Of a DNA stretch of 64,000 nucleotides, positions 15,632 to 25,016 are shown one piece after another. Position 1 is the first letter of the stretch; each line of letters starts with the position of its first letter. The notes under the pieces are model-generated. The model was not told where the DNA came from. It saw only the letters and a list, made by a program, of their open reading frames with translations, and made no database searches. The stretch covers positions 62,001-126,000 of the forward strand of contig NZ_JEOE01000007.1 of assembly GCF_000708885.1 (NCBI RefSeq), read 5' to 3'. A program made the translations under genes and the position numbers. This stretch comes from Cellulomonas sp. HZM (GTDB lineage: Bacteria > Actinomycetota > Actinomycetes > Actinomycetales > Cellulomonadaceae).

Positions 15632-18600
15632 CTACTTCTTCTTCGCCTTCTTGGCCGTGATCTTCACGGTCTTCGACGACTTGCCAGTCACCGTCGAGCT
15701 GGACTTCGGCACGAACGTCGCCTTGACCTTGATCGACGACGAGTACTTCTTCGGCAGCGTCACGCTGACCTTGCCCTTGCTCTTCGAGCTCAGCGAGACC
15801 GCCTTCACGACCTTGCCGTTCACGTAGACGCGGACCTTGCCCGTGGCGACCTGGCCGTTGGACAGGGTCGCGACCTTGACCGTGACCTTGGGCTTGGTGC
15901 CCTTGGTGAACGACTTGCCGCTGACCGTGACCTTGGAGGTCGTGGCCTTGACGACCTTGAAGGTCGCACCCGACGTGGGCGAGGTGGCCTTCGTCGAGCC
16001 GCTCACGACGGTCGCGGTCAGGCCCTTGTAGGTGCCCACCTTGAGCGTCGACGGCAGTCGCAGCGTCGCCTTGTAGGAGCTGCCGCTGCGCACGACCGAC
16101 GCCGTGCCGAGCACCTTGGAGCCGGCCTTGAACGTGACCTTCCCGCTCGTCGCGCCCTTGACGGTCGCGCTCACGGTCGCCCGCTTGGACGTCACGGACC
16201 CGTAGGCCTGCGACGCCTTGCTCAGCACGGGTGCGGACACCGTGACCTTGGCGGGCACCGGCGGCTTCGCCTTGACGGTCACCTTGACGGCAGCCGACGA
16301 GCTGCCCGCGTACCAGGCGTCACCCGAGTACCGCGCCGTCAGCGAGTGCGTGCCCACGGCGAGCGAGCGCACCGAGAACGCGACCGACGACGAGGAGCCG
16401 AGCGTGGCCGTTCCGAGCACCGCCGAGCCGTCGTACAGCGTGACAGTGCCGGTGGCCCCGGCGGTGACGCCGACCGAGACCGGCACCACGTCGCCCTGCG
16501 TCGCCTGCGTCGGCACCGCGAGGAACGAGGTGGTCGACGCCCGCATCACCTTGTGCACGACGAGCGTGGCCGTGGCCGGCACCGCGGACGTGGCGCCCAG
16601 GGCGCTCACGCCGTAGGAGCCGTCGGCCGTGGCCCGCGGGAGCGTGACCGACGTGGTCACCGCGCCCGCGTCGTCGGCCTTGGCCGTCCACGCCGCCGTG
16701 GGTGCCGGGGTCGTCGTCCACGTGAACGTCACGACCTCGCCCGGCTCGAAGCCGGAGCCCGTGAGCTCCGCCGGCGTGCCGGGGTCCACCGACGACGGCG
16801 CGGTGAGCGACGTCGTGTACGGCGCGTGCAGCGCGGCGATCGCGTGCACCAGGTCGGCGTAGGCCGACTGGTACGCCTCGAAGGTGCTCTGGTCGTCGAG
16901 CGCCTGCGCGGTGCTCACGGCGTCCTGCAGCGCGGCCCACGAGGCCGACGAGTAGTCCGCCTCGTCGAGCTGTGCCGCCGCTGCGAGCTGGTCGGCGACC
17001 TGCTTGACGACCTTCCACTGCAGCTGCGCGGCGAGCTTCAGGTCACGCAGCGCCTTGGCGACCTGCGACGCGGTGGCGTCGGTGGTCGTCGCGACGGTGC
17101 GTGCCGTGGCCAGCGCCCGCGTGAACACGGCCAGCTCGGCCGCGATGTAGCGCTCGGGGTGCGCCTCGATGTCCGAGACGCCGGCGATCTGCGTGCGCAG
17201 CGCCGCCTTGTCCGCGCCGTACCCGAACGAGAACCAGTCGAGGTTGCCGACGTACGGGTGGTCGGTGTCCGGCGTGCTGAGCAGCTTGACGTAGATCGAG
17301 TGCGAGCCCGTGATCTCCGACGGCAGCGCGACCGTCGCCGTGGAGTACGTGCCCCAGCCCGAGCCGGTCGACGGGAGCGCCACCGTGGTGAGCGCCGGTG
17401 CGTCGAGCGAGTCGACGTGGATCTCGAGCCGGCCGTCGACGACCTTCGTCGAGGGCGCGTCGTAGCGGACGCTGAACGTCGTCGCGAAGTGCGAGCCCAG
17501 GTCCACGCCGTACCGCACCCAGCCGCCGTTCTTGGTCCCGGCGAGCTGGCCGTTGACGCTGCCGGCCTCGGTCTTGAGGTCGGCACCCGAGAAGTCGGTG
17601 CCGTCGACGAGGCCGGAGTCGGCCGCGTTGAGCATCCCGTAGCCCGTGCGGATCGACTCGAGCTGGACCGTCTTGCCCGTGGGAACGGCGGTGGCCGTCG
17701 AGTCGCCGAACTGGAACCACGCGAAGTTGCCGACGTACGGCGCGCCTGACGTGTGCGTCTTGTCCATCCGGAACACGACGTACACGTCCTTGGTGCCCGT
17801 GAACACCGCCGGGTTCACCGCGATGCTCTGCGTCGCGTAGTGGTTCCAGCCCGTGCCCGTGTACGCGAGCATCGGGCTCGACGCGACCGTGGTGCCGCTC
17901 GGGCTGCCGAGGCGGATGTCGATCCAGCTGTTGTCGGTCGACTTGTCCGTCGGCTTGTCGTAGGAGAACGTCAGCGTGTCCGCACCGTTGGGGCCGAGGT
18001 CGACGGCTGCGAAGCCCGCCCACTCCTCGTTGTGCGTGTTGCCGAAGTTCGTGTACGCACCCGCCGAGCCGTCACGTCCGAGCCCCGAGTGCATCGTCGA
18101 GACGTTGTTCGGCGTGAGCTGCTTGTACGTGAAGACGTCGGTGCCCGACGACTCCGCCTGGAACTGCAGGTAGTCGACGTTCGCCACCCACGCCTTGTCG
18201 GCGGTCCCCCGGAACACCAGGTAGACGTCGTTGACGCCGCCCAGCGCCGTCAGCTCGTCGGCCGTGAACGTGTGCGTGACCTGCGAGAACGTCGTCCAGG
18301 CACCGGTCGTCGGCAGCGAGATCGTGGTGACGAGCGGACCCGCGGCCGATCCCGTGCGGATCTCGACCTTGGAGCTGCCCGAGGCCGAGCCCGGGTTGTG
18401 CGAGTAGCTGATCAGCACCGACTTCAGGGAAGCGTCCGTGAAGTCGAGCCCGCGGTACGCGATCCACGAGTCGGGCGAGACGCCGGCCAGGACCGTGCCC
18501 GAGCCGCCGCTCTCCGTCTTGAGCGAGCCGCCCGACCACAGGTCGTAGCCCTCGCCCTGCAGCAGCCGGTAGCCGTCGTCGCCGATGGCCAGCCCGTCGA

Positions 18601-21600
18601 CCGCCGCACGCAGGTTGGCGAGCGCCTGGGCGAGCACGTACTCGGACGCGTCGGCGTCGGCGAGGACCGCCTTCGCCCCGGAGACCGCCGAGGTCAGCGT
18701 CGCGAACGACGACGGCGAGTAGCTGCCGAGCGTGATGAGCCGGGCGTCGTCGTACATCGCCTGCAGGTCCGCGCGCGTCGTCGACGCGGGGCCCAGCGTG
18801 AACGGGTCGATCGCCGTGAGGCCCGGACCGCTGATCTGCGCCGCCGTCGCGCCCGAGAGCGCGGCGTCGGTGAGCAGCAGCGTGAAGTGGGTCGTCGACG
18901 TGCCCGAGAGGTTGCCGGTGAAGGCGACGGTCGCCGTGGTGGCGCCGGTCTTCGTGACGACGGCGTGGACGCCCTCGTCGAGGCCCGGGAGCTGCGCCGG
19001 CAGCGCCGAGCCGGTGGCACCGGTGAACGTCGCGCCGCCCGCCAGCGTGAGGTCCACGCTGGCGTCGACCTTGCCGTGCGCGTCGGCCGTGACGGTCGTC
19101 GTGCTGGGCGTCAGTCCGTAGCCCGCGAAGCGGACCTTGAGCGCGAGCGCACGGTCTGCCGCGCTCGGGGCTGTCCCTGTGAACGCGCCCTCGCCGAGCG
19201 TCACGACGAGGCCGTCGGTCGAGTCGTCGACCAGGTGGCTCGCGGCCTTGCCGGTGAGCGTCAGGTCGAGCGTGCTCGCGCCGGTCTTCGTCGCCTTCAC
19301 GGCGAGGCCGGTCGGCAGGCCCGTAGCGGTGACCTGCGAGGTCAGGTCGTCGCCGACCTCACCCGCGAACGTCGCGCCGGTCACGGACACGGAGATCGAG
19401 CTGCCGATCGAGCCGTCGTTCACGTCGGACTCGGCGAACACCTGCGTCGCCGTCACGACCGTGCTCGAGGGGTCGTAGACGGACGAGGGGACCTCGTCGC
19501 TCATCGAGTACGCCATCGGGCTGTCGGTGCCCCACTGCGACGGGGTCGAGCCCATGTCGAAGTGCAGCGTGCCGCCGGCCATCATCTCGTCGTACGTCAC
19601 CCACGTGCGGTTCAGCGCGTGACCGTTCAGCGAGGCGTCCTGGATGTAGAGGTTGTCGGCGTTGGTGCCGTTCGCCTCGATGACGAAGTCCTTGCCGCCC
19701 GGGTAGTGCAGCGTGACCTTCTCGAAGATCGGCGAGCCGATCTGGAACGAGTCGGCGCCCGCCGTGACCGGGAACAGGCCGAGCGCGCCGCCGACGAACA
19801 CCGACGACATGGTCGCGGCGTCGTTGTCCATCGTCTGCAGGAAGCCCTTGGGGCTGTTCTGGTACGCCTTGAGCTTCTGCGGCGTCGTGTACTCACCCTT
19901 GCCGTTGAGGCCCTCGGAGCCGCTGCTCGAGTCCTTCGCCGCGGCGTAGCGCTGGCACGTCGCGGTGGTGAGGATGCTGCGCGACCAGTACTGCGTGCGG
20001 TCGGGAGCGCCGACGTAGTTGAAGAGGTACGGCGAGTGCAGGTCGATCTCGTTGGAGTTGAGGTGCAGCATGCGCGTGCAGTCGTTCGGAGCCTGCTCGC
20101 CGTAGAGGTAGCTCAGCGCCGTCTTGGCGCCCGACTTGCCGCCCATCAGCTCGACCATGCCGCCCATGTCCTGGGCGTCGTACCAGTTGTACTGCCAGAG
20201 CGTGCCCTGGTAGAGACCGGCACCCGACGCCTCGAACACCTCGGGGTCGACGTTCGCGGTGAATCCGCTCGCCGTACGCGGCATCAGCAGGCCGACGTTC
20301 TCGACACCGGTGCCCGACGCGAGCGCCTGGGGGTTGCTCTTGAGCGCGTCCTTGTTGAACAGGTTGGTGTAGTTCGTCGAGCGCTTGAGGAACCTCGCGG
20401 CGTCCGCGGTCTTGCCGAGCTTCGTCGCGACGACCGACATGGCCCAGTCGTCGTACGCGGTGCCGAGCGTGTCGGCGACCGAGCCCGAGATGAAGCCGAG
20501 CTGCTCGTTCGTCGAGCTGTAGTTGCCGTTCGACGCCTTCACGAGCGCCGGGTACGCGACGTCGAGGCCCTTGAGGTCGGCGCCCTTGTTGATCGCGTCG
20601 GCGACGATCACCGCCGCACGCTCCCAGCGCACGGTCGGCACCGACTGCATGAGGCTGCCGACCGAGCTCGAGCCCGAGTTCGCCGTCTCGGCGAACAGGT
20701 CGACCAGGGACTGCGCGATGTCGCGGTAGTCCGCCGGGTAGATCGACGCGATCGACGAGTACTTGTGGAAGTCGTCCCACAGAGACCACGAGTCGTAGTG
20801 CGTGTAGCCGTCGGCCTCGTAGATCTTGCCGTCGATGCCGCGGTAGGTCCCGTCGGTCGACGTCGCGTTCAGCGGCGAGGCGTTCATGCGGAACAGGTGC
20901 GTGTAGAACTGCGTCTTCAGGTCGCCGGACAGGTCGTCGTCGGCGCCCTCCTGGACCTCGACCGCGCCGAGAGCCTTGTTCCACTGCTTCGTGGCGTCCG
21001 CGCGGACGTCGCTGAAGCTCTTGCCGCCGATCTCCGCGGCCTGGTCGCGCGCAGCCTGCTCGGGGCTGATCGGCGACAGCGTCACGTTGAGGCCGACGTG
21101 CGTGTTCGCGGCGACGTCGAACGACAGCACGGCACCGATGTCGGTGCCGTCCTGCGTCGCCTTCGACGCGGTCAGGCCCGCCGAGCCCCACGTGCTGTAC
21201 GACGAGGTCGGGACCGTCGTCGTCGCGTAGTAGTAGAGCGTGTAGGCCGAGTTGTAGAAGTAGCCCTTGAGCGCACCGGACAGCGTCGTGCGACCGTCGG
21301 ACGTCTTTCCGACCTTGAGCGTCGCGCCCTGGCGGCTGCCGAAGTTGTTCTGGAGGTCGACGACGAGCGACGCCTTGCCGGCGTTCTCGAACGTGTAGTC
21401 CTCGACGCCGGTGCGCGTGTCCGCGGCGACCTGGGCGTTGATCTTGTTCGACCCCTCGGTGAGGCGCGCCTGGTAGTAGCCCGGCTCCGCCTTCTCGTCC
21501 GAGTGCGAGAACGTCTTGTTGTAGCTGCTCGTCGACGGGCGGGCCGTGTAGGTCTGGTACGTCGGCACGACGAGGAAGTCACCGCCGGCGCCGGCCGCAC

Positions 21601-21955
21601 CCACGCCGTCGAGCGTCGTCGACGTGAAGCCCTGGAACGTGCTCGAGCTGTAGTTGTAGCCGACGTGGTTGCGCGAGCCGGTCAGCGGCGTGATCTTCGC
21701 CAGACCGTGCGGCGTGAACGCACCCGGGCCGTCCTGCCCGTAGTCGTCCTGCGTGGAGATGAACGGGTTCACGATCTGGGTGAAGTCCGTGGTGGGCTCG
21801 GCGGCCGCGGCGTGGGCCGGGGCTGCCAGGGGTGCCACGAGGGCGGAGGCCACGAGGGCGAAGGCGGTCGGCAGGGCGATCCGTCGGGAGCTGCTGACGC
21901 GAGTGGTCGGGCGGGGGCGTCGAGGGGCTGATGCCTCGTACGACAACGTTGTCAT
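15632..21955 (-). CDS. giant secreted multi-domain GH92 alpha-mannosidase
   Basis: A 2107-residue secreted protein. A long N-region with twin arginines and a hydrophobic core ending AAPAHA forms the signal peptide. Residues about 55-800 are a glycoside hydrolase family 92 module: NPFISTQDDYGQDGPGAF at its start, then YDSWSLWDDFHKY, ADTLGTAYDDWAM and SNEIDLHSPYLFNYVGAP. GH92 enzymes are Ca2+-dependent exo-alpha-mannosidases acting on N-glycans or yeast mannan. Then come beta-sandwich repeats, two FIVAR-like helical segments, three CBM6-like modules (each ending in WVANVDYLQF-like strands), Ig-like repeats and a Lys-rich tail. The ATG at 21955 is preferred; an in-frame GTG at 21997 would add 14 residues. 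Confidence 0.92.
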   Translation of the reverse strand: MTTLSYEASAPRRPRPTTRVSSSRRIALPTAFALVASALVAPLAAPAHAAAAEPTTDFTQIVNPFISTQDDYGQDGPGAFTPHGLAKITPLTGSRNHVGYNYSSSTFQGFTSTTLDGVGAAGAGGDFLVVPTYQTYTARPSTSSYNKTFSHSDEKAEPGYYQARLTEGSNKINAQVAADTRTGVEDYTFENAGKASLVVDLQNNFGSRQGATLKVGKTSDGRTTLSGALKGYFYNSAYTLYYYATTTVPTSSYSTWGSAGLTASKATQDGTDIGAVLSFDVAANTHVGLNVTLSPISPEQAARDQAAEIGGKSFSDVRADATKQWNKALGAVEVQEGADDDLSGDLKTQFYTHLFRMNASPLNATSTDGTYRGIDGKIYEADGYTHYDSWSLWDDFHKYSSIASIYPADYRDIAQSLVDLFAETANSGSSSVGSLMQSVPTVRWERAAVIVADAINKGADLKGLDVAYPALVKASNGNYSSTNEQLGFISGSVADTLGTAYDDWAMSVVATKLGKTADAARFLKRSTNYTNLFNKDALKSNPQALASGTGVENVGLLMPRTASGFTANVDPEVFEASGAGLYQGTLWQYNWYDAQDMGGMVELMGGKSGAKTALSYLYGEQAPNDCTRMLHLNSNEIDLHSPYLFNYVGAPDRTQYWSRSILTTATCQRYAAAKDSSSGSEGLNGKGEYTTPQKLKAYQNSPKGFLQTMDNDAATMSSVFVGGALGLFPVTAGADSFQIGSPIFEKVTLHYPGGKDFVIEANGTNADNLYIQDASLNGHALNRTWVTYDEMMAGGTLHFDMGSTPSQWGTDSPMAYSMSDEVPSSVYDPSSTVVTATQVFAESDVNDGSIGSSISVSVTGATFAGEVGDDLTSQVTATGLPTGLAVKATKTGASTLDLTLTGKAASHLVDDSTDGLVVTLGEGAFTGTAPSAADRALALKVRFAGYGLTPSTTTVTADAHGKVDASVDLTLAGGATFTGATGSALPAQLPGLDEGVHAVVTKTGATTATVAFTGNLSGTSTTHFTLLLTDAALSGATAAQISGPGLTAIDPFTLGPASTTRADLQAMYDDARLITLGSYSPSSFATLTSAVSGAKAVLADADASEYVLAQALANLRAAVDGLAIGDDGYRLLQGEGYDLWSGGSLKTESGGSGTVLAGVSPDSWIAYRGLDFTDASLKSVLISYSHNPGSASGSSKVEIRTGSAAGPLVTTISLPTTGAWTTFSQVTHTFTADELTALGGVNDVYLVFRGTADKAWVANVDYLQFQAESSGTDVFTYKQLTPNNVSTMHSGLGRDGSAGAYTNFGNTHNEEWAGFAAVDLGPNGADTLTFSYDKPTDKSTDNSWIDIRLGSPSGTTVASSPMLAYTGTGWNHYATQSIAVNPAVFTGTKDVYVVFRMDKTHTSGAPYVGNFAWFQFGDSTATAVPTGKTVQLESIRTGYGMLNAADSGLVDGTDFSGADLKTEAGSVNGQLAGTKNGGWVRYGVDLGSHFATTFSVRYDAPSTKVVDGRLEIHVDSLDAPALTTVALPSTGSGWGTYSTATVALPSEITGSHSIYVKLLSTPDTDHPYVGNLDWFSFGYGADKAALRTQIAGVSDIEAHPERYIAAELAVFTRALATARTVATTTDATASQVAKALRDLKLAAQLQWKVVKQVADQLAAAAQLDEADYSSASWAALQDAVSTAQALDDQSTFEAYQSAYADLVHAIAALHAPYTTSLTAPSSVDPGTPAELTGSGFEPGEVVTFTWTTTPAPTAAWTAKADDAGAVTTSVTLPRATADGSYGVSALGATSAVPATATLVVHKVMRASTTSFLAVPTQATQGDVVPVSVGVTAGATGTVTLYDGSAVLGTATLGSSSSVAFSVRSLAVGTHSLTARYSGDAWYAGSSSAAVKVTVKAKPPVPAKVTVSAPVLSKASQAYGSVTSKRATVSATVKGATSGKVTFKAGSKVLGTASVVRSGSSYKATLRLPSTLKVGTYKGLTATVVSGSTKATSPTSGATFKVVKATTSKVTVSGKSFTKGTKPKVTVKVATLSNGQVATGKVRVYVNGKVVKAVSLSSKSKGKVSVTLPKKYSSSIKVKATFVPKSSSTVTGKSSKTVKITAKKAKKK
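21942..21953. promoter_or_regulatory. LacI-type palindrome at the GH92 start codon
   Basis: GACAACGTTGTC is a perfect 12-base palindrome with the central CG typical of LacI-family operators. It covers the last base of the start codon and codons 2-5 of the GH92 gene. This position is suited to blocking transcription or elongation until a sugar ligand binds the repressor. No LacI-family gene is present in the window. Confidence 0.5.
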
Positions 21956-22082
21956 GGGCGGGACAGTACCTGATGGATCTGAGCAGGAGTGGCCCACGTC
22001 ACCGAACGGCCGGGTATGCCGGGATGGCGATCGGGTGAAGTTTGGGCCCAGTGCCGCTGCGGAGCATCGGCGGCGAGACGAG

Positions 22083-22116
22083 GAGGCGGGACACCGGATG
22101 ACCGATGTCCCGCCTC
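22083..22116 (-). terminator. terminator after tRNA-Ala
   Basis: GAGGCGGGACA (22083-22093) and TGTCCCGCCTC (22106-22116) form a perfect 11-bp stem with a 12-base loop, 6 bases past the tRNA 3' end on the minus strand. Confidence 0.75.
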
Positions 22117-22122
22117 GTCAGA

Positions 22123-22198
22123 TGGTGGAGCTGAGGGGACTCGAACCCCTGACCCCCTGCATGCCATGCAGGTGCGCTACCAGCTGCGCCACAGCCCC
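22123..22198 (-). tRNA. tRNA-Ala, anticodon GGC
   Basis: The 76-base minus-strand sequence folds as a full cloverleaf. The acceptor stem GGGGCTG pairs with CAGCTCC (one G-U). The anticodon stem CCTGC/GCAGG encloses loop ATGGCAT, giving anticodon GGC. The T-arm has GGTTCGAGTCC. The terminal CCA is encoded (22123-22125). Position 73 is A. It lies between the histidine phosphatase gene and the GH92 gene with its own downstream hairpin. Confidence 0.97.
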
Positions 22199-22300
22199 GA
22201 AGGTTTGCTCGCCCTTGCGGGCGCCTGGTGAGTCTAGGCGACGGATGGCCCCGGACGCCAATCCGGTGCCGGATGGTCCCGGACGGGGATCGGGAGCCGG

Positions 22301-22990
22301 TCAGGACGGGTCGCGGGTCTCCTCGTCGGCCTGCTCCGCCGGCACCGACGGCCCTTCGTTCCAGCTGCGCACCGAGTGGCTCGGGCCCAGGTTGTAGCCG
22401 CTCATGCGCCAGGACGGGTCGCCCGACGAGGGGCGCAGCTCCGCCCAGTGCGCGTTGTGCATGCCCTGCAGGCCACGCCAGTGGGGCTCCTGGCCCAGCA
22501 GCGCCGCGGCGGCGACACCGATCGCGGCACCGTGCGAGACGACGACGAGCGTGTCCGAGCGGTCCAGCGAGGCGGCGTGCTCCTCGATCGCCTCGCGCGC
22601 ACGCTCGGCGACCTGCGCGCGCGTCTCCGCGCCGACGCCCGCCGGGTCGCTGCCCGTGCGCCACGCCTCGAAAGCCTCCGGCCAACGGCCCGCCAGCTCG
22701 TCGTGCGTCAGGCCTTCCCACTCCCCGAACGCGCGCTCACGCACACGAGGGTCGACGACCGCCTCGATGCCCGCGGCGCGCGCCAGGAACGACGCGGTCT
22801 CGACCGCGCGACCGAGGTCCGAGACGACGATGTGCGTCGGCTCGTAGCGCTCGACGATCTGCGCCGCGGCGGTGCGCGCCTGCCAGCGGCCCACGTCGTC
22901 GAGCGGGATGTCGATCTGACCCTGCAGGCGGGCAGCCGCGTTGTACGCCGTGCGGCCGTGACGCCACAGCAGCAGCGTGCCGGCGCTCAC
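22301..22990 (-). CDS. histidine phosphatase (phosphoglycerate mutase-like)
   Basis: A 229-residue protein. Near the N-terminus LLLWRHGRTAYN is the RHG phosphohistidine motif. Arg in SDLGRAVETA, Glu in RERAFGEWEG and the second His in VVVSHGAAIG complete the branch 1 catalytic set. The GTG start overlaps the rsfS stop by four bases (GTGA). The clade next to rsfS and nadD in actinobacteria is often annotated as a broad phosphatase or as a glucosyl-3-phosphoglycerate phosphatase-like enzyme. The substrate cannot be fixed from sequence. Confidence 0.92.
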   Translation of the reverse strand: MSAGTLLLWRHGRTAYNAAARLQGQIDIPLDDVGRWQARTAAAQIVERYEPTHIVVSDLGRAVETASFLARAAGIEAVVDPRVRERAFGEWEGLTHDELAGRWPEAFEAWRTGSDPAGVGAETRAQVAERAREAIEEHAASLDRSDTLVVVSHGAAIGVAAAALLGQEPHWRGLQGMHNAHWAELRPSSGDPSWRMSGYNLGPSHSVRSWNEGPSVPAEQADEETRDPS

Positions 22991-23379
22991 TCGGAGTCGG
23001 CCGGCTCGTCGGAGCCGCGCGCGTCCGCGGGCAGCTCGATGAGCGGGCAGTCCTTCCACAGCCGCTCGAGCGCGTAGTACACGCGGTCCTCCGCGTGCTG
23101 CACGTGCACCACGACGTCACCGAAGTCGACCAGCACCCAGCGGCCCGCCGACTTGCCCTCGCGGCGCACCGGCTTGGCACCGAGGTGGAACAGCGCCTCC
23201 TCGACCGCGTCGACGATCGCGCCGACCTGTCGCTCGTTGGTGCCGGACGCGATGAGGAACACGTCCGTGAGCACCAGCTGCTCGCTCACGTCGAGCGCGA
23301 TGATCTCCTGCGCCTTGAGGTCGGATGCGGCGCGGGCCGCCGCGACGGCGAGCTCCACGGCACGTTCGGTGGCGGGCAC
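22987..23379 (-). CDS. rsfS: ribosomal silencing factor RsfS
   Basis: A 130-residue protein of the Iojap/RsfS family, which binds L14 on the 50S subunit and blocks subunit joining when nutrients are scarce. Conserved features are ALDVSEQLVLTDVFLIASG, NERQVGAIVDAVEE and WVLVDFGDVVVHV. The acidic tail after KDCPLIELP is variable. GTG start at 23379 is preceded by GAGGAG. Its stop is coupled to the histidine phosphatase gene. The nadD - rsfS - phosphatase order is common in actinobacteria. Confidence 0.96.
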   Translation of the reverse strand: MPATERAVELAVAAARAASDLKAQEIIALDVSEQLVLTDVFLIASGTNERQVGAIVDAVEEALFHLGAKPVRREGKSAGRWVLVDFGDVVVHVQHAEDRVYYALERLWKDCPLIELPADARGSDEPADSE

Positions 23380-23399
23380 AGGTCTCCTCGGGTCAGGGG

Positions 23400-25016
23400 T
23401 CAGGTGGACGAGCCGGCGCGTGCGGCCGCGCTCGTGGAGTGGTCGGCGTGCACGGGGGCCGCGCCGTTGTCGGAGCGCCCGTTGATGACGAGCAGCATGA
23501 CGAGGAAGCCCAGCACGAACGCCACCAGCGCCAGTACCAGCAGGTGCAGCCACGTGTACGGGTGACGCGGGCGGAGCTCGCGCTCGTCGACCTCGTCCTC
23601 GTCGTCCGTCGCGACCACCGGGGGCGGGCTCCACGGTGCGGGCACGTCGCCCGACGCAGCCTCGACCGGGGCCCATGACGGTGTGAGGTCCGCGACCTCG
23701 TCGGACGCGGGCGACCCGACGGGCGCCACGGTCGGCGGGTCCGCGGCTGTGGGTGCGGCCGGCGCGGGCGCTGCCGTCGCGAACGCCGATGTCGCGCCCG
23801 GGACCCGGGGCGGGGCCGCGCGCGGGGTGAGCTGCGTCGGGGCTCCCGGCTGCGTCGTCGTCGGGCTCTGCGGCGCGGCGGGCCACGTCGTGCCTGCCGT
23901 CGTCGCGCCGCCCTGCGTCGTCGTGGTGGCGGCCGGTGCTGCAGGGGCCGCCGCCGCCGACCAGGTCGCCTGGCCGCCGTTCCACGCCTGCGGGCGGGCC
24001 GCCTCGTGCGACGGGGGTGTGGCGCCAGGACGACCGGGGCGCGAGATCGCGTCCGGGGCACCCGACGAGCGGCCCACCGCGGACTGGCGGGCGGGTGCCC
24101 CCGACGACGCGTCGGAGGGCGTCGGCTGCCACGACGAGCGCGACGGTCCCGTGCCCGCTGGCGCCCAGGACGCCGGTCCGGGCTGCGCCGGGACCTGGTC
24201 GGGACGGGCCGGACCCGCGCCGTGCTGCACCGACGACGCGCCCGGGGCGCCCTGAGGGCTCACGGACCGGGAGTCCTGCGGGACCCGCGGAGTCGGGGCG
24301 GACCACGACGGGGTGCCGCGCGTATGCGGTGCGGCCGTCGGTCGCGAGCTCGTGGGGTCGAGCGTGTCCCGCGTCGAGCGCCGCGCACGAGCGGCTTCCG
24401 CCGTCGGCGCCGCCTGGGGCGAGGACGCGACCGACCACTGGGGTGTCGCACGTGACGACGGCGCGGTCGTCGGCGCGGCGGCGGGAGCGTCCTGGGACCC
24501 AGCGGGCGCGGAGGGCGTTGCGGACGGGCGTGCCGGAGCCGAGGGCTGCGTCGGCTGCCACCCGGTCGCGGGGACGGGACGCTGCGCGGAGTGGGGGGCG
24601 GGCTGCGACGCGGACGGGGACTGCGCCCGGCTCGTCGGCGCGGCCGCCGCACGCGACGGAGCAGCTGCGCCGCGCGGTCCCGCGGCGCCCGGAGCCGCAG
24701 CGGGCTGGGCTGCGGAGCCCTGGGCAGGGCGGACCGCAGGCGACGGGGTCGCCGCGGGTCGGCTCGCCACCGGCTGCGCCGGGGCGACCGTCGGCTGCGC
24801 GGCGGACGCCGCGGCCTCGCGCATCGCGCGACGTGACCCGGGCACGGGCACGCCACCGGTTGCCGGGGCACTCGTCGGAGTACCGGGCACGCTCGTCGGC
24901 CCGGCACCCGTCCGCGTAGCGTCACCGGTCGTGGGCACGACAGGCTGGGCCGCCGTCCCCTCACCGTCGCCGCGGTGGAGGTCACGACGACGTCGCCGCT
25001 CTCCGGTCTCACTCAT
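23400..25016 (-). CDS. Pro/Ala/Ser-rich protein with C-terminal membrane anchor
   Basis: A 538-residue protein, almost entirely low complexity. The N-terminal 460 residues are disordered Pro, Ala, Thr and Ser with a few basic stretches (GERRRRRDLHR near the start). An acidic patch (DDEDEVDEREL) precedes a single membrane segment, WLHLLVLALVAFVLGFLVML, about 35 residues from the end. The arrangement predicts a type II-like tail-anchored protein with a long cytoplasmic disordered arm. It sits between nadD and rsfS, and its start overlaps the nadD stop. ATG at 25016 and GTG at 25019 are both possible. No function is recognised. Confidence 0.8.
   Translation of the reverse strand: MSETGERRRRRDLHRGDGEGTAAQPVVPTTGDATRTGAGPTSVPGTPTSAPATGGVPVPGSRRAMREAAASAAQPTVAPAQPVASRPAATPSPAVRPAQGSAAQPAAAPGAAGPRGAAAPSRAAAAPTSRAQSPSASQPAPHSAQRPVPATGWQPTQPSAPARPSATPSAPAGSQDAPAAAPTTAPSSRATPQWSVASSPQAAPTAEAARARRSTRDTLDPTSSRPTAAPHTRGTPSWSAPTPRVPQDSRSVSPQGAPGASSVQHGAGPARPDQVPAQPGPASWAPAGTGPSRSSWQPTPSDASSGAPARQSAVGRSSGAPDAISRPGRPGATPPSHEAARPQAWNGGQATWSAAAAPAAPAATTTTQGGATTAGTTWPAAPQSPTTTQPGAPTQLTPRAAPPRVPGATSAFATAAPAPAAPTAADPPTVAPVGSPASDEVADLTPSWAPVEAASGDVPAPWSPPPVVATDDEDEVDERELRPRHPYTWLHLLVLALVAFVLGFLVMLLVINGRSDNGAAPVHADHSTSAAARAGSST

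Noticed and set aside
17753..21931. Open frame of about 1390 residues opposite the GH92 gene
   Set aside because: Composition is Arg/Val/Asp-rich nonsense produced by third-position GC on the opposite strand. No ribosome binding site or recognisable domain.
22255..22300. Hairpin ATCCGG-TG-CCGGAT after the histidine phosphatase gene
   Set aside because: The stem is short with a 2-base loop, so it was not confident enough to call a terminator.
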